Counted from the stretch's first letter, positions 11,507 through 22,446 are shown. The stretch: 64,000 nt of DNA from Beijerinckiaceae bacterium (GCA_030684835.1 JAUXWZ010000076.1:1-64000), one strand, 5' to 3'. Numbers and translations are program-made. The notes: a model not told the origin generated them from the sequence alone.

Positions 11507-11587
11507 GGCCTCGGACCGACAAGTACGACGCGGCTTTTACGCCGCGCCTTGTTCCGAGCGCTGGAAACGTCCCGCGCCATCACCGCG

Positions 11588-12367
11588 TCAGACCTGACGC
11601 GAGATCATCATGTTTTTGATTTCGGCGATGGCCTTGGCGGGATTAAGTCCCTTCGGGCAGGTCTTCGCGCAGTTCATGATGGTGTGACAACGATAAAGCC
11701 TGAACGGATCTTCGAGATTATCGAGACGTTCGCCTGTGCCTTCATCGCGCGAGTCCGCAAGCCAGCGATAGGCCTGAAGCAGGGCGGCGGGGCCAAGATA
11801 ACGATCGCCATTCCACCAATAGCTCGGGCAGGACGTCGAGCAGCAAGCGCAAAGAATGCACTCGTAGAGTCCATCAAGCTTGCTGCGGTCGCCAGGAGAC
11901 TGACCCCATTCCTTCTCGGGCTGCGGCGTATCCGTCTTCAGCCATGGCTCGATCGACGCATGCTGCGCATAAAACGTCGTCAGGTCCGGCACGAGATCCT
12001 TGATGACGCTCAGATGCGGCAGAGGATAGATCTTCACCGCACCGTTGATCGTGGACATGTCTTTCGTGCAGGCCAGCGTATTCATGCCGTCAATGTTCAT
12101 CGCGCACGATCCGCAAATGCCTTCGCGGCAAGACCGGCGGAAGGTCAGCGTCGGATCGACCTTGGTCTTGATCCAGATGATTGCGTCGAGAACCATCGGG
12201 CCGCAATCATCCATATCGACGAAATACGTGTCGATGCGTGGATTTTGGCCATCGTCCGGATTCCAGCGATACACGCGGAATTCCCGCACGTCCTTGGAGG
12301 TGGCCGGGCGCGGCCAGACTTTGCCAGCGACGGGACGCGAGTTCTTGGGGAGCGCGAATTCAACCAT
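11588..12367 (-). CDS. sdhB: Succinate dehydrogenase iron-sulfur subunit
   Basis: A 259-residue subunit that carries electrons from the SdhA flavin to quinone. It has an N-terminal plant-type ferredoxin domain with [16 protein letters not shown] for the [2Fe-2S] cluster, then [16 protein letters not shown] and [17 protein letters not shown] for the [4Fe-4S] and [3Fe-4S] clusters. All expected Cys are present. It ends the sdhCDAB operon, 15 nt after sdhA. Confidence 0.97.
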   Translation of the reverse strand: MVEFALPKNSRPVAGKVWPRPATSKDVREFRVYRWNPDDGQNPRIDTYFVDMDDCGPMVLDAIIWIKTKVDPTLTFRRSCREGICGSCAMNIDGMNTLACTKDMSTINGAVKIYPLPHLSVIKDLVPDLTTFYAQHASIEPWLKTDTPQPEKEWGQSPGDRSKLDGLYECILCACCSTSCPSYWWNGDRYLGPAALLQAYRWLADSRDEGTGERLDNLEDPFRLYRCHTIMNCAKTCPKGLNPAKAIAEIKNMMISRQV

Positions 12368-12382
12368 TACTGCCTCTCCCGA

Positions 12383-14221
12383 TCAGTACACGCGAGCCTT
12401 GGGCTCGATATAGCTGATCTCGTTCGTCATCGTGTACGTGTGAACCGGGCGGAAATCGATCGAGATTTTCTTCGTCTCGTCGTTCGCCCAGGCGAGAGTA
12501 TGCTTCATCCAGTTAACGTCGTCGCGATCCGGGAAATCCTCGCGCGCGTGGGCGCCGCGGCTTTCCTGACGCTCGACAGCAGAATCCATCGTCACCACGG
12601 CCTGGATGATCAGATTATCGAACTCCAGCGTTTCGAGAAGGTCCGAGTTCCAGATCAACGAACGATCCGTAATCGCGATGTCGCCAATGCCTTCCCACAC
12701 TTCGTGGATGAGCTTCGAGCCTTCCTCAAGAACCTCGCCGGTGCGGAACACGGCGCAATTGTTCTGCATCGTGCGCTGCATCTTCTCGCGCAATTGCGCT
12801 GTTGGCGTGCCGCCCTTGGACCAGCGGTACTTGTCGAGACGCGAAAGCGATTTGTCCGCCGAATCCTTCGGCAACTCAGGCTGCGATTCGCCGGGCTTCA
12901 CAAGCTGCGCGACGCGCATACCGGCCGCACGGCCAAAAACGACCAGATCGATGAGCGAGTTCGAACCGAGACGGTTCGCGCCATGGATCGACACGCAAGC
13001 CGCTTCGCCTAGCGCCATCAGGCCCGGCACGATGAAGTCGGGATCGCCAGCCTTCTTGGTGACCACTTCGCCGTGATAATTCGTCTGGATGCCGCCCATG
13101 TTGTAATGAACAGTTGGTAGAACGGGAATCGGCTCCTTGGTGACGTCAACGCCCGCAAAGATGCGCGCGCTTTCCGAAATGCCCGGCAGACGCTCGTGCA
13201 GGATCTTGGGATCAAGATGCTCAAGGTGCAGATAGATGTGATCGGCGTCCTTGCCCACGCCGCGGCCCTCGCGAATTTCGATCGTCATCGCGCGCGAGAC
13301 GACATCACGCGAAGCTAGATCCTTGGCCGACGGCGCATAACGCTCCATGAAGCGCTCACCTTGCGCGTTCGTGACGTAACCGCCTTCTCCGCGCGCGCCC
13401 TCGGTGATGAGGCAGCCTGATCCGTAAATGCCGGTCGGATGGAACTGGACGAACTCCATATCCTGCAGCGGAAGACCCGCGCGCAGCACCATCGCGTTGC
13501 CGTCGCCCGTGCACGTATGCGCCGACGTTGCGGAGAAATAGGCGCGACCGTAGCCGCCGGTCGCGAGGATCGTCTGCGCTGCGCGGAAGCGATGGATAGA
13601 GCCGTCATCCATCTTGATGCAGACGACGCCGCGGCAACGGCCCTCTTCGTCCATGATCAGATCGATGGCGAAATATTCAATGAAGAATTCGGTCTTGTTG
13701 CGCAGCGCCTGACCATACAGCGTGTGCAAGATGGCGTGGCCTGTGCGATCCGCAGCCGCGCATGTGCGCTGCGCAGTTCCTTTGCCGTAGTCGGTCGTCA
13801 TACCGCCGAACGGGCGCTGGTAGATCTTGCCCTCCTCGGTGCGCGAAAAGGGCACGCCCCAATGTTCAAGCTCATACACGGCGGCCGGCGCATTACGGCA
13901 GAGATATTCGATAGAATCCTGATCGCCCAGCCAGTCCGACCCCTTCACGGTGTCATACATATGCCAGCGCCAATCATCCGGCCCCATGTTGCCCAGCGCA
14001 GCCGAAATGCCGCCTTGCGCGGCGACCGTGTGCGAGCGGGTCGGAAACACTTTCGAGATGCAAGCAGTGCGCAGACCAGCTTGCGAACAGCCGACTGTCG
14101 CGCGCAAACCTGCGCCGCCAGCGCCAACGACAATGACGTCAAACGTATGATCGGTGATCGGATAGGCTGACCCGTTGACGCCGGGAGCCGAAGAGCCGTT
14201 AGCAGCCGAAGCATTGGCCAT
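12383..14221 (-). CDS. sdhA: Succinate dehydrogenase flavoprotein subunit
   Basis: A 612-residue subunit that oxidises succinate to fumarate. FAD is held by [13 protein letters not shown] and bound covalently through the His of [33 protein letters not shown] is the capping-domain and active-site signature. The start at [10 protein letters not shown] was chosen because it precedes the conserved [10 protein letters not shown] by a short tail; the open frame continues upstream without family similarity. A Ser/Ala-rich N-terminal tail of about 20 residues is slightly unusual. Confidence 0.97.
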   Translation of the reverse strand: MANASAANGSSAPGVNGSAYPITDHTFDVIVVGAGGAGLRATVGCSQAGLRTACISKVFPTRSHTVAAQGGISAALGNMGPDDWRWHMYDTVKGSDWLGDQDSIEYLCRNAPAAVYELEHWGVPFSRTEEGKIYQRPFGGMTTDYGKGTAQRTCAAADRTGHAILHTLYGQALRNKTEFFIEYFAIDLIMDEEGRCRGVVCIKMDDGSIHRFRAAQTILATGGYGRAYFSATSAHTCTGDGNAMVLRAGLPLQDMEFVQFHPTGIYGSGCLITEGARGEGGYVTNAQGERFMERYAPSAKDLASRDVVSRAMTIEIREGRGVGKDADHIYLHLEHLDPKILHERLPGISESARIFAGVDVTKEPIPVLPTVHYNMGGIQTNYHGEVVTKKAGDPDFIVPGLMALGEAACVSIHGANRLGSNSLIDLVVFGRAAGMRVAQLVKPGESQPELPKDSADKSLSRLDKYRWSKGGTPTAQLREKMQRTMQNNCAVFRTGEVLEEGSKLIHEVWEGIGDIAITDRSLIWNSDLLETLEFDNLIIQAVVTMDSAVERQESRGAHAREDFPDRDDVNWMKHTLAWANDETKKISIDFRPVHTYTMTNEISYIEPKARVY

Positions 14222-14256
14222 GAATCTTACCCTCGTATCGACTGGTGCTTGCGCCG

Positions 14257-14652
14257 TTAAATGAAACTCAACCGCAGGACTGCGTAGATGCATGCGAGTC
14301 CTACAACGGCGCAGAAAAACATGTTCGCCATCAGCGACCACATTTTCACGTGCTCGCCATGGACATAATCCTCGATGATCGTCTGCATGCCGAGCATCAT
14401 GTGATAGACGCCGGTCGGCACGAACAGCAACATCACGATGGCTGCAAAAGGATGGCCAAGCGCTTCACGCACCGTTGCGTGATCCTTGCCTATCAGCCCG
14501 AGTACGATCCAGATGAATGCAATCGACAGCGGCAGGAGCGCTAAGGACGTAACCCGCATCCGCCACGCATGCTGCGTGCCGGACCGAGCTGAGCCCAGAT
14601 GGCGCACTTTGGCTACGGGTGTGCGAATGGAGCCGGAAGGATTGGTCGCCAT
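14257..14652 (-). CDS. sdhD: Succinate dehydrogenase membrane anchor subunit
   Basis: A 131-residue membrane protein with three predicted transmembrane segments and a [17 protein letters not shown] segment, whose His is the likely haem ligand. With SdhC it holds the catalytic subunits to the inner membrane and forms the quinone site. The start [10 protein letters not shown] lies 11 nt after sdhC; the upstream continuation of the frame only overlaps sdhC. Confidence 0.93.
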   Translation of the reverse strand: MATNPSGSIRTPVAKVRHLGSARSGTQHAWRMRVTSLALLPLSIAFIWIVLGLIGKDHATVREALGHPFAAIVMLLFVPTGVYHMMLGMQTIIEDYVHGEHVKMWSLMANMFFCAVVGLACIYAVLRLSFI

Positions 14653-14663
14653 GATCGTTCCCC

Positions 14664-15077
14664 TCAGCGAATCGTGTAAGCGGCGACCCACACAAGGATC
14701 GTCAGAACGAGACCGCCGATGAGCGTGCCCTTCGCGAGATACTCGCGCTGGGGATGCTCCATGCAGTAGCCCGAATCCCAGATAAAGTGACGAATTCCAC
14801 CGAGCATGTGATGAAACAGCGCCCAGGTGAAACCCAGCAAGATCACGCGCCCGACGATGGAGTCCATGAACCAGGACACGTCGGCGAAGGCCGAGGCGCT
14901 CGTGGCGGCCGCGATCAGCCACCATGCCAGCAACAGCGTCCCGAAATACAAGCCCACGCCCGTGATTCGATGAGCGATCGACATCGCTGTCGTGAGCGCG
15001 AAAGCGTAGACCTGAAGGTGCGGAGAGAGGGGTCGCCTCTGCTCATTCGCGATCGGGCTTTGGTCTGTTACGGCCAT
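14664..15077 (-). CDS. sdhC: Succinate dehydrogenase cytochrome b556 subunit
   Basis: A 137-residue membrane anchor with three transmembrane segments. The family motif RPLSPHLQVYAFALTTAMSIAHRITG carries the quinone-site Ser and a His near the haem; ALFHHMLGGIRHFIWD follows. The start MAVTDQ is preferred over an ATG five codons upstream because only it has a spaced GAGG. It is the first gene of sdhCDAB. The 117-nt spacer to the upstream tlpA-like gene holds no clear terminator. Confidence 0.94.
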   Translation of the reverse strand: MAVTDQSPIANEQRRPLSPHLQVYAFALTTAMSIAHRITGVGLYFGTLLLAWWLIAAATSASAFADVSWFMDSIVGRVILLGFTWALFHHMLGGIRHFIWDSGYCMEHPQREYLAKGTLIGGLVLTILVWVAAYTIR

Positions 15078-15209
15078 CTTGGCGCCTCGCATGAGGATTT
15101 TTGTGTGGTGGCTTAACTAATGGAAGAGCGCCGCAGGCGCAACGAGGCGCCCCCGTTCCATGGGACGCGAAGATGCTCGAGTCTCAGAGTCTGCGACTTG
15201 CTGGCGGAT

Positions 15210-15884
15210 TTAGTTCTTGAGAGCAGCCGAAATTAAACTCATGGCGTCTTCCGAATCCCATTCTGCGGGACCAGCCATCAGACCCAACTCGCAGCCGTTT
15301 GAGTCGATCAGGATCGTGGTCGGGAGCCCCACAACTTTGCCAGTACGCTTCAGCACCTGAAAGATGTCCGCCTTTGGGTCGGTGTAGAAAGTCAGATGAC
15401 GAATGTCGATTTCCTTCCAGAACGCCTCGCGGCGTTCCAGACGGGCTGTGTCGATGTTGACGGTCACAACCTCAAAATGCTCTCCCCCCAGCTGCGCCTG
15501 CAGGCGATCCAGCGCTGGCATCTCGGCCCGGCACGGCGCGCACCATGTCGCCCACAAGTTCAAGAGAACGGAGCGTCCCCGAAAGTCTGCGAGGCTGACA
15601 CGCTTGCCATCGGGAGTGTCGAAGGAAACATCTATGGCGGGGCGAGGCGTCTTTGAGACGGCCATTGCGGCCACCTCGCCCTTCGCAAAGGGCGCGACGC
15701 GGCTGGCCACAGACGCCGAAGCGGCGCATTGAGCTGCGGCGCCTGCGATTTCCTTGCCCCGCTCCGGCAAGGTTGCGTATACGACCGCTGCGACGGCGCC
15801 CACGACGACAGCAGCTGCGATCAGCCTGGGCCAGCGAGCTGGCGCGCGTTTCGGATTTTCGTCAGCAGGCCTGTTATCTGTCAT
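15210..15884 (-). CDS. TlpA-type membrane-anchored thiol:disulfide oxidoreductase
   Basis: A 224-residue protein with one N-terminal membrane anchor (about residues 18-38) and a periplasmic thioredoxin fold. The active site is [19 protein letters not shown], and the cis-Pro loop is [11 protein letters not shown]. TlpA-like proteins reduce periplasmic thiols, often for cytochrome oxidase or cytochrome c assembly. It is the upstream neighbour of sdhC and diverges from argH, with only 29 nt between the two starts. GGGA precedes the ATG. Confidence 0.9.
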   Translation of the reverse strand: MTDNRPADENPKRAPARWPRLIAAAVVVGAVAAVVYATLPERGKEIAGAAAQCAASASVASRVAPFAKGEVAAMAVSKTPRPAIDVSFDTPDGKRVSLADFRGRSVLLNLWATWCAPCRAEMPALDRLQAQLGGEHFEVVTVNIDTARLERREAFWKEIDIRHLTFYTDPKADIFQVLKRTGKVVGLPTTILIDSNGCELGLMAGPAEWDSEDAMSLISAALKN

Positions 15885-15913
15885 CAAGGCGTCCCCAGCG
15901 GGAAAGGCGGCAA

Positions 15914-17305
15914 ATGAGCAACAAAATGTGGGGCGGACGCTTCGCCAGCGGCCCCGATGCGATCATGGAGGAGATAAACGCCTCCATTGGTTTCGACTAC
16001 CGTTTTGCGGCACAGGACATCCGCGGCTCTAAGGCGCACGTGGCGATGCTTGCGGCCAGCGGGATCGTCAGCCCTCAGGACGCAGCAGCAATCACCGCCG
16101 GTCTGGACCAGATCGCGGGCGAGATCGAGGCGGGCTCGTTCACGTTTTCGCGTGCGCTGGAAGATATTCATATGAATATCGAGTCGCGCCTCGCCGAGGT
16201 CGTCGGGCCAGCGGCCGGGCGCCTGCACACCGCGCGCTCCCGCAACGATCAGGTAGCGCTCGACTTCCGCCTGTGGGTCAGGGACGCGATCGACCAGATC
16301 GACGACCAGATCCGTGATCTTCAGACGTGTCTTGCGGAGAAAGCGCAGTCCTGTGCGGCCATGGTCATGCCGGGCTTCACCCACATGCAGTCGGCCCAGC
16401 CCGTGACCTTTGGCCACCACCTTCTAGCCTATGTTGAGATGCTGGCGCGCGACCGCGGCCGTTTTGCGGATGCGCGCAAGCGGCTCAACGAGTGCCCGCT
16501 GGGCGCAGCCGCCCTTGCCGGAACCTCTTTTCCCATAGATCGCCACGCGACCGCCAGCGAACTTGGCTTTGATCGGCCGACGGCCAATTCCATTGACAGC
16601 GTGTCAGACCGAGATTTCGTGATGGAATCGCTCTCGGCGGCTGCGATCTGCGCGGTGCATTTGTCGCGGTTTGCCGAAGAAATCGTGCTTTGGGTGACCC
16701 CGCAATTCGGCTTCGTGAACCTGTCCGACAAGTTCACAACCGGCTCGTCCATCATGCCGCAAAAGCGCAACCCCGACGCCGCAGAGCTCGTGCGCGGGAA
16801 AACCGGCCGCGTCATCGGCGCGCTGGTTGGCATGCTGACCGTCATGAAGGGCCTCCCTCTGGCCTATTCCAAGGACATGCAGGAAGATAAGGAGGGCTCG
16901 TTCGACGCCCTTCACGCCCTCTCCTTGTGCGTAGCCGCGATGGCCGGCATGGTCCGGGATATGAGCCCGGCATCCGGGCCCATGAAAGCCGCAGCCGGAT
17001 CCGGCTATTCAACAGCGACCGATCTCGCAGACTGGCTGGTGCGCAAGCTCGGCCTGCCCTTTCGGCAAGCGCACCATGTCACAGGCTCAATCGTGAAGAT
17101 TGCGGCGGACGCTGGCTGCAGCCTCGAAGACCTAACGCTCGTGCAAATGCAGGCGGTCGAACCCAGCATCACCGACGAGGTTTTCTCCGTGCTCGGGGTC
17201 GAGCAATCGGTTCGCAGCCGGACTAGCTATGGCGGAACTTCGCCGGAAAATGTCACCACCCAGGCCACGAACTGGCTCGCGCGCCTGGCCAGTCGCGACA
17301 AATAG
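15914..17305 (+). CDS. argH: Argininosuccinate lyase
   Basis: A 463-residue fumarase-superfamily enzyme that splits argininosuccinate into arginine and fumarate. It begins [20 protein letters not shown], a typical N-terminus, and contains [37 protein letters not shown] and the superfamily signature [20 protein letters not shown] with the catalytic Ser. The longer open frame upstream overlaps the tlpA-like gene and is discarded; AAGGCGG precedes this ATG. Confidence 0.97.
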   Translation: MSNKMWGGRFASGPDAIMEEINASIGFDYRFAAQDIRGSKAHVAMLAASGIVSPQDAAAITAGLDQIAGEIEAGSFTFSRALEDIHMNIESRLAEVVGPAAGRLHTARSRNDQVALDFRLWVRDAIDQIDDQIRDLQTCLAEKAQSCAAMVMPGFTHMQSAQPVTFGHHLLAYVEMLARDRGRFADARKRLNECPLGAAALAGTSFPIDRHATASELGFDRPTANSIDSVSDRDFVMESLSAAAICAVHLSRFAEEIVLWVTPQFGFVNLSDKFTTGSSIMPQKRNPDAAELVRGKTGRVIGALVGMLTVMKGLPLAYSKDMQEDKEGSFDALHALSLCVAAMAGMVRDMSPASGPMKAAAGSGYSTATDLADWLVRKLGLPFRQAHHVTGSIVKIAADAGCSLEDLTLVQMQAVEPSITDEVFSVLGVEQSVRSRTSYGGTSPENVTTQATNWLARLASRDK

Positions 17306-17394
17306 CCGCACGCAGGTCATGAGCAGCATCGCGGGCTGCGTACCCTCGCGAGAATTCGCGCGGCGACGTATAAGGGTTGGAACTGGAGATTCCT

Positions 17395-17703
17395 GTGCTG
17401 CGGATTTTTTCTCAACGTCCCCCTTCGACGAAGCTCACGTTGATTGCCCTTATGGCGGTCGCCATCGCGCTTCCCGGCTGCGGGCGTCGCGGCGCGCTGG
17501 AGGCTCCACCGGATGCTGCGAGCGCGAACGCGCTGAAACAGCAGTCCACGAACCGGTTGACGCCGGGTATCGGCGCCGCGCCATCGCGTCAGAATGCAGC
17601 GGACCGTGATCCCCTCGCGCCTACATCACGCAATGGGGCGGAGGAAGACGAACCGCCGGTTCCCGCTCCCAACCGTCCCTTTATTCTGGACGCGATCCTC
17701 TAA
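17395..17703 (+). CDS. lptM: LptM-like small lipoprotein
   Basis: About 102 residues. An N-terminal signal peptide ends in the lipobox ALPGC and is followed by GRRGALEAPP, the hallmark of the YifL/LptM family that helps the LPS transporter LptD mature. The remainder is Pro/Ala/Asn-rich and probably disordered. The GTG start (17395) is preferred over a TTG six codons upstream because TGGAG is well placed before it. It lies between argH and lysA, a common alphaproteobacterial order. Function is inferred from the lipobox context only. Confidence 0.78.
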   Translation: MLRIFSQRPPSTKLTLIALMAVAIALPGCGRRGALEAPPDAASANALKQQSTNRLTPGIGAAPSRQNAADRDPLAPTSRNGAEEDEPPVPAPNRPFILDAIL

Positions 17704-17718
17704 CTCGCCTGGAAGCGC

Positions 17719-18993
17719 ATGCGTCATTTTCATCCGATCAACGGCGTCCTGCATGCCGAAGATGTGGACCTGCGGGAATTGGCTGCCGAAGTGGGCACGC
17801 CGTTCTATTGCTATTCCTCCGCGACGATCGTTCGTCATTTCAATGTGTTTCGTGACGCCTTCGCCGATCAGAATGCCCTGATCTGTTACGCCATGAAGGC
17901 GAACTCCAATCAGGCCGTGCTGAAAACGCTCGCGCGCCTTGGCGCCGGCATGGATGTCGTTTCGGAAGGCGAATTGCGACGCGCCCGCGCCGCGGGCGTG
18001 CCTGGCTCGCGAATCACATTCTCGGGTGTCGGCAAGACGGCGGCGGAGATCGCGCTCGCGCTGGACTCAGACATCAAATGCTTCAACGTCGAGTCGGAGC
18101 CTGAGCTCGCCGAAATCTCGCGCGTTGCATCGCACATGGGCCGGATCGCGCGCATCTCGGTGCGCGTTAACCCGGACGTAGACGCCAAGACGCACAAGAA
18201 AATCTCGACAGGCAAGTCGGAAAACAAGTTTGGCGTTCCATTATCGCGCGCTCGCGATGTGTACGCGCGCGCTGCGCAGATGCCCGGCCTTGTCGTAACA
18301 GGCGTCGACATGCACATCGGGTCACAGATTACCGACCTTGCGCCGTTTGACGACGCGTTTGCGCTGCTCGCCGATTTCGTGGTGGCTCTTCGTGAAGACG
18401 GACACGCGATCGACCATGTCGATCTCGGCGGCGGTCTTGGAATTCCCTATCATGAGGGCGAAGATCCGGATTCCTATCACCCGGAGCGCTATGCCGCGAT
18501 TGTCCGCAAACACACGAACGCGCTCGGTTGCCAGCTGGTGTTCGAGCCCGGCCGCCTGATTGTCGGCAACGCCGGCGTGCTGGTGACGAAGGTGCTTTAT
18601 ATAAAGGAAGGCGAAGGCCGTACGTTCGTGATTGTCGACGCAGGCATGAACGACCTTGTGCGCCCCACACTTTACGACGCCCATCACGAGATATATCCGG
18701 TCACGCCGCGCGCGGAATCCGATCTGATCGTTGCAGACGTCGTGGGGCCTGTCTGCGAGACCGGCGATTACATGGCGCTCGGTCGCCGCATGCTTCGCCC
18801 GGAGCCGGGCGATCTGCTTGCGATTATGTCCGCCGGCGCCTATGGGGCCGTTCAGGCAGGAACCTACAATTCCCGCCTTCTGATTCCAGAAGTGCTTGTC
18901 AGCGAAAATCACTGGGCGGTGGTTCGACCGCGCACCACTTATGAAGAACTCATCGGCATGGACAAACTTCCGGCGTGGTTGAGGGAAGAATAG
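17719..18993 (+). CDS. lysA: Diaminopimelate decarboxylase
   Basis: A 424-residue PLP enzyme of the alanine-racemase fold that makes L-lysine from meso-diaminopimelate. PLP Lys is in ICYAMKANSNQAVL (about residue 59). HIGSQITDL, a glycine-rich HVDLGGGLGIPY phosphate loop, EPGRLIVGNAG and the partner-subunit CETGDYMALGR with the active-site Cys are all present, as is the closing GAYGAVQAGTYNSR. Length is normal. Confidence 0.97.
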   Translation: MRHFHPINGVLHAEDVDLRELAAEVGTPFYCYSSATIVRHFNVFRDAFADQNALICYAMKANSNQAVLKTLARLGAGMDVVSEGELRRARAAGVPGSRITFSGVGKTAAEIALALDSDIKCFNVESEPELAEISRVASHMGRIARISVRVNPDVDAKTHKKISTGKSENKFGVPLSRARDVYARAAQMPGLVVTGVDMHIGSQITDLAPFDDAFALLADFVVALREDGHAIDHVDLGGGLGIPYHEGEDPDSYHPERYAAIVRKHTNALGCQLVFEPGRLIVGNAGVLVTKVLYIKEGEGRTFVIVDAGMNDLVRPTLYDAHHEIYPVTPRAESDLIVADVVGPVCETGDYMALGRRMLRPEPGDLLAIMSAGAYGAVQAGTYNSRLLIPEVLVSENHWAVVRPRTTYEELIGMDKLPAWLREE

Positions 18994-19077
18994 GGGATCG
19001 GCCCTTGTCGCATCTGTGATGTCGCCTGAGCCGGTCAACATGGTACGGTCGTTACTAACCCTGATCTGGAGCGTTTC

Positions 19078-21594
19078 TTGAACGAAGCCCCTCCCCCAAG
19101 GCGATCCGGCGACAACGCGCCCCTGGACGCGCTGATCTTTCGCGCTCGGCTTTCAGAGCTTTGGGAGCGTATATGGCCTGCGCTTGTCGCGCTTTTCGTG
19201 GTCGTTGGCTTATTTGTCTCCATTTCATGGCTCGGGCTCTGGCTGCACACGCCGGGCTGGGGCCGCGCACTGGGTCTCGCAGCATTGGCAGGCTCGCTGA
19301 TTTGGCCGATTTTGCTGTTGTTCCGTATCAAAACACCTTCACGGCAAGAGTCGCTGTTGCGGATTGACCGCGACAGCAACCTTCCGCACCGACCTGCAAC
19401 CACGCTCGACGACGCTCTCTCGAACACACAAGCTGATGACAGCACCCGCGCATTATGGCGGCTTCATCAGCGCCGGGCAGAGCAAACCGCAAAGCTTTTG
19501 AAAGTTGCCGGGCCCACGCCGCGCACCGCACTGCAGGATCGACTGGCGATCCGCGCCGCCGTCTTGCTCTCGCTTGTTGCCGCTGGTTTTGTCGCTGGGC
19601 CCCAGAAATTTGCCCGCGTGGCGTCGGCATTCGATTTCCGGGCGCCTACTTCCGCTGGAATTGGCTACAGGCTCGACGCTTGGATTGATCCGCCGCCGTA
19701 TACCGCGCGCCCCCCGCTGCTTCTGCGCGGCTCAGCCCAAGAGCTTCAGGCGGAAATTCGTCGCGTCGAGGCGCCAGTCGGCTCGACCGTGGTTGTTCGC
19801 ATGTCCGAGGGAGCCGGGGTCATCGTCGAAGCGCAAGGCGGATTGAGCCTGGCCGAAGAAAAGGACAAGAAGCCTGAGGCCGCGCAACAGGCGGCCCGCG
19901 CGGGCTCCACAGATATCGAGATGCGCTGGACGCTTGTCACCGACGGTGTTCTCCAGATGCGCCGCACAAGTGGCGCGTTGATTGTCTACAATCTTGCAGC
20001 CATTCCTGACCGCGCGCCCATTGTGACATTGCGCGGCGAACCGCGCTCCAATGCACGTGGCTCGCTGACGCTGGCCTACAAGCTTGAGGACGATTACGGC
20101 ATCATCGGCGCGGAAGCGGAAATCGTGAACCCGCGCGTGCGCGGCAAGCCCTCCCCGCGCTCGCTTGTCGAGCCGCCGCGCCTGCCGCTCGGGCTTCCAG
20201 GAGGCGCTGGCGGAACGGGAGAGGCAGAAACGACAACCGATCTTTCCGAACACGGCTGGGCTGGCGCGCGCGTCAACATGACGCTCGTTGCGCGCGATGA
20301 AGGCGGCAATATTGGAAAAAGCGAAACCATTGATCTCGTTCTGCCCCAGCGCCCGTTTGTGAAACCTCTGGCTCGCGCGCTGGTGGAACAGCGGCGCAAT
20401 CTCGTACTCGATCCCGACAACAGGGCCCGTGTCACCACGAGCTTTGAGGCGCTGACTATCGCGCCAGAAGCGTTCGGCGTCACGGCAGGTCAATACCTCG
20501 GCCTCAACACAATTTCACATCGCCTGGCCGCGGCGAAAAACGACGATGATCTTCGCGATGTCGCGGACTTTATCTGGCAGATGGCTCTGCAACTCGAAGA
20601 AGGCGACCTGTCGCAAGCCGAACGCGACCTTCGCGCGGCCCAGCAGGCGCTTCGCGAAGCGCTGGAGCGCGGCGCGCCCGACGACGAGATCAAGCGTCTG
20701 ATGGACCAGATGCGCGCGGCGCTTGATCGCTTCCTTCGCGAATTCGCCGAACAGCAAATGCGCGAGCAAGACGAAGCGCAGGACCAGAACCAGCCAGGTC
20801 CGCAAGATCGCACCATTACGTCGCAGGATTTGCAGCGAATGCTCGACGAAATGGAAAAAATGGCGCGCTCAGGCAATATGGCCGATGCGCAGCGCATGCT
20901 CGATCAGATGCAAAAATTACTGGAGAACCTTAAATCGGCGCGTCGCAGTGATCAGAACCAACAGTCACGCGAGATGAACCGCTCGCTCAACCAGCTCGAC
21001 CAGATGATGCGCGACCAGCAAGAGCTGCGCGACAGAACGTTTCAACAGGGGCGCAAGCCGCAGGAAGGTCAAGAGAGCGGCGACCAGAAATCATTACAGC
21101 AGCGGCAGCAGGCGTTGCGAGAGCAGCTTGAGGAATTGCAGCAGCGCATGCGCAAGTTCGGCATGAAGCCCGAGCAGGGCTTTGGCGACGCCGAGCAGGC
21201 GATGCGCGACGCCGAGCAGCAATTGGGCCGCGGTCAACAAGGACAGGGTCCGGCCGTAGATGCGCAAGGCAGAGCGCTTGAGGCGATGCGTCAGGGCGCC
21301 CAATCGTTGGCGCAGCAGATGCAGCCCGGCAATCAACCCGGAGAGCAGGCTGGCGAAGGCGAGGGCCAACCCAATGGTCCTGGTCGCACAGGTCGCGACA
21401 TGGCCAATCCCGATCCGCTCGGGCGGGAATCGCGCGACCGCGGCGACAATTCACGCAGCACATATGATCCCGCCGGCGTCCCTGCGGCTCAGCGCGCGCA
21501 ACGCGTTCTCGAAGAATTGCGCCGCCGTCTGGGCGACCCGGCCCGGCCGCGTGACGAACTCGAATACCTGGAGCGGCTGCTGCGGCGATATTGA
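19078..21594 (+). CDS. TIGR02302 / DUF4175 family membrane protein, function unknown
   Basis: An 838-residue conserved protein of unknown role found mainly in alphaproteobacteria. It has two N-terminal transmembrane segments (about residues 30-75), a third near 160, then a soluble part and a long C-terminal region (about 500-840) that is strikingly rich in Gln, Arg, Glu and Met and probably coiled coil or disordered. Start is a TTG with GGAG upstream. It follows lysA. The family assignment is from overall architecture. An envelope role is plausible from the membrane anchor but is not shown by the sequence. Confidence 0.8.
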   Translation: MNEAPPPRRSGDNAPLDALIFRARLSELWERIWPALVALFVVVGLFVSISWLGLWLHTPGWGRALGLAALAGSLIWPILLLFRIKTPSRQESLLRIDRDSNLPHRPATTLDDALSNTQADDSTRALWRLHQRRAEQTAKLLKVAGPTPRTALQDRLAIRAAVLLSLVAAGFVAGPQKFARVASAFDFRAPTSAGIGYRLDAWIDPPPYTARPPLLLRGSAQELQAEIRRVEAPVGSTVVVRMSEGAGVIVEAQGGLSLAEEKDKKPEAAQQAARAGSTDIEMRWTLVTDGVLQMRRTSGALIVYNLAAIPDRAPIVTLRGEPRSNARGSLTLAYKLEDDYGIIGAEAEIVNPRVRGKPSPRSLVEPPRLPLGLPGGAGGTGEAETTTDLSEHGWAGARVNMTLVARDEGGNIGKSETIDLVLPQRPFVKPLARALVEQRRNLVLDPDNRARVTTSFEALTIAPEAFGVTAGQYLGLNTISHRLAAAKNDDDLRDVADFIWQMALQLEEGDLSQAERDLRAAQQALREALERGAPDDEIKRLMDQMRAALDRFLREFAEQQMREQDEAQDQNQPGPQDRTITSQDLQRMLDEMEKMARSGNMADAQRMLDQMQKLLENLKSARRSDQNQQSREMNRSLNQLDQMMRDQQELRDRTFQQGRKPQEGQESGDQKSLQQRQQALREQLEELQQRMRKFGMKPEQGFGDAEQAMRDAEQQLGRGQQGQGPAVDAQGRALEAMRQGAQSLAQQMQPGNQPGEQAGEGEGQPNGPGRTGRDMANPDPLGRESRDRGDNSRSTYDPAGVPAAQRAQRVLEELRRRLGDPARPRDELEYLERLLRRY

Positions 21595-21665
21595 GGGTAC
21601 CGCGCCATTGCCCGCGCTCGTACAATTCACTAGGTAAGTCGGGTCGTTCGACTCCGGGGTTCCAA

Positions 21666-21854
21666 ATGACATTGTCCAATGCGGCCGTGGGCGTCGCGAT
21701 CGGCGCCGTCGCGATCGTGCTCCTTCTGGGCCTCGCGAACATGCTTAGAGGCGGCGACACGTCGTTGTCGCAAAAGCTCATGCGTTGGCGCGTCGGGCTC
21801 CAGTTCGCGGCTATCATCGTCATCATGGTTGTAGTTTGGCTGAAGACGGCCTGA
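21666..21854 (+). CDS. Small twin-transmembrane protein (HIG1-like)
   Basis: A 62-residue protein with two hydrophobic helices, separated by a short polar loop with GGDTSLSQKLMRWRVGLQF. The RWRVGLQ loop is typical of HIG1-domain proteins, which in mitochondria and some alphaproteobacteria associate with cytochrome oxidase. The ATG at 21666 gives this compact form; the open frame extends upstream without likeness. It ends 10 nt before the adenosyltransferase. Confidence 0.75.
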   Translation: MTLSNAAVGVAIGAVAIVLLLGLANMLRGGDTSLSQKLMRWRVGLQFAAIIVIMVVVWLKTA

Positions 21855-21864
21855 GGGGGCGTGA

Positions 21865-22446
21865 ATGGTCGTTCTGAACAGGATCTACACCCGCACAGGG
21901 GATAAAGGCCTAACTTCCCTGGGAAGCGGCGAACGCCGGCCCAAATGGGACATCCGGGTCGCTGCCTATGGCACAATCGATGAGACGAACGCGTCCATCG
22001 GCATGGCGCGCCTTTCCACTCGCGTCGAATCCCAACTGATCGACGACATGCTCGGCCGAATTCAGAACGATCTGTTCGATCTTGGCGCTGACCTCTGCAC
22101 CCCCGACACCGGCGTCGATCTTGGCTTTGAACCGCTGCGAATCGTAGCAGCACAGGTGTCGCGTCTGGAAAGCGAAATTGACCTCCTGAACAAGGACCTT
22201 GAACCCCTGCGCTCTTTTGTCTTGCCGGGCGGCACGGCTGGCGCGGCGGCTCTTCATGTATCGCGGACAATCTGCCGACGAGCGGAACGGTTGATGGCGG
22301 AGCTCGCTTCGCACGATGGAGAAAAGATCGGTGAGCCCGCACTGCAATACGTAAACCGCCTGTCTGACTTCCTCTTTGTCGCGTCCCGCCATTTGAATCT
22401 CGGCGCCAGCGGCGATGTTTTGTGGACACCGGGCGCAAATCGCTAA
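21865..22446 (+). CDS. Corrinoid adenosyltransferase, PduO type
   Basis: A 193-residue enzyme that transfers the adenosyl group of ATP to cob(I)alamin or a cobinamide precursor. The ATP-binding YTRTGDKGLTSL at the N-terminus, AAYGTIDETNASIG and the C-terminal RTICRRAERLM with VNRLSDFLFVASR are the PduO-type signatures; this is not the CobA/CobO fold. Length is typical. Adenosylcobalamin may serve methylmalonyl-CoA mutase or related enzymes, none of which lie in this window. Confidence 0.93.
   Translation: MVVLNRIYTRTGDKGLTSLGSGERRPKWDIRVAAYGTIDETNASIGMARLSTRVESQLIDDMLGRIQNDLFDLGADLCTPDTGVDLGFEPLRIVAAQVSRLESEIDLLNKDLEPLRSFVLPGGTAGAAALHVSRTICRRAERLMAELASHDGEKIGEPALQYVNRLSDFLFVASRHLNLGASGDVLWTPGANR

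Noticed and set aside
11180-13012. A 610-codon open frame on the plus strand opposite zapE, sdhB and part of sdhA
   Set aside because: It is antisense to three well-recognised genes, has no family likeness and arises from GC-rich codon structure.
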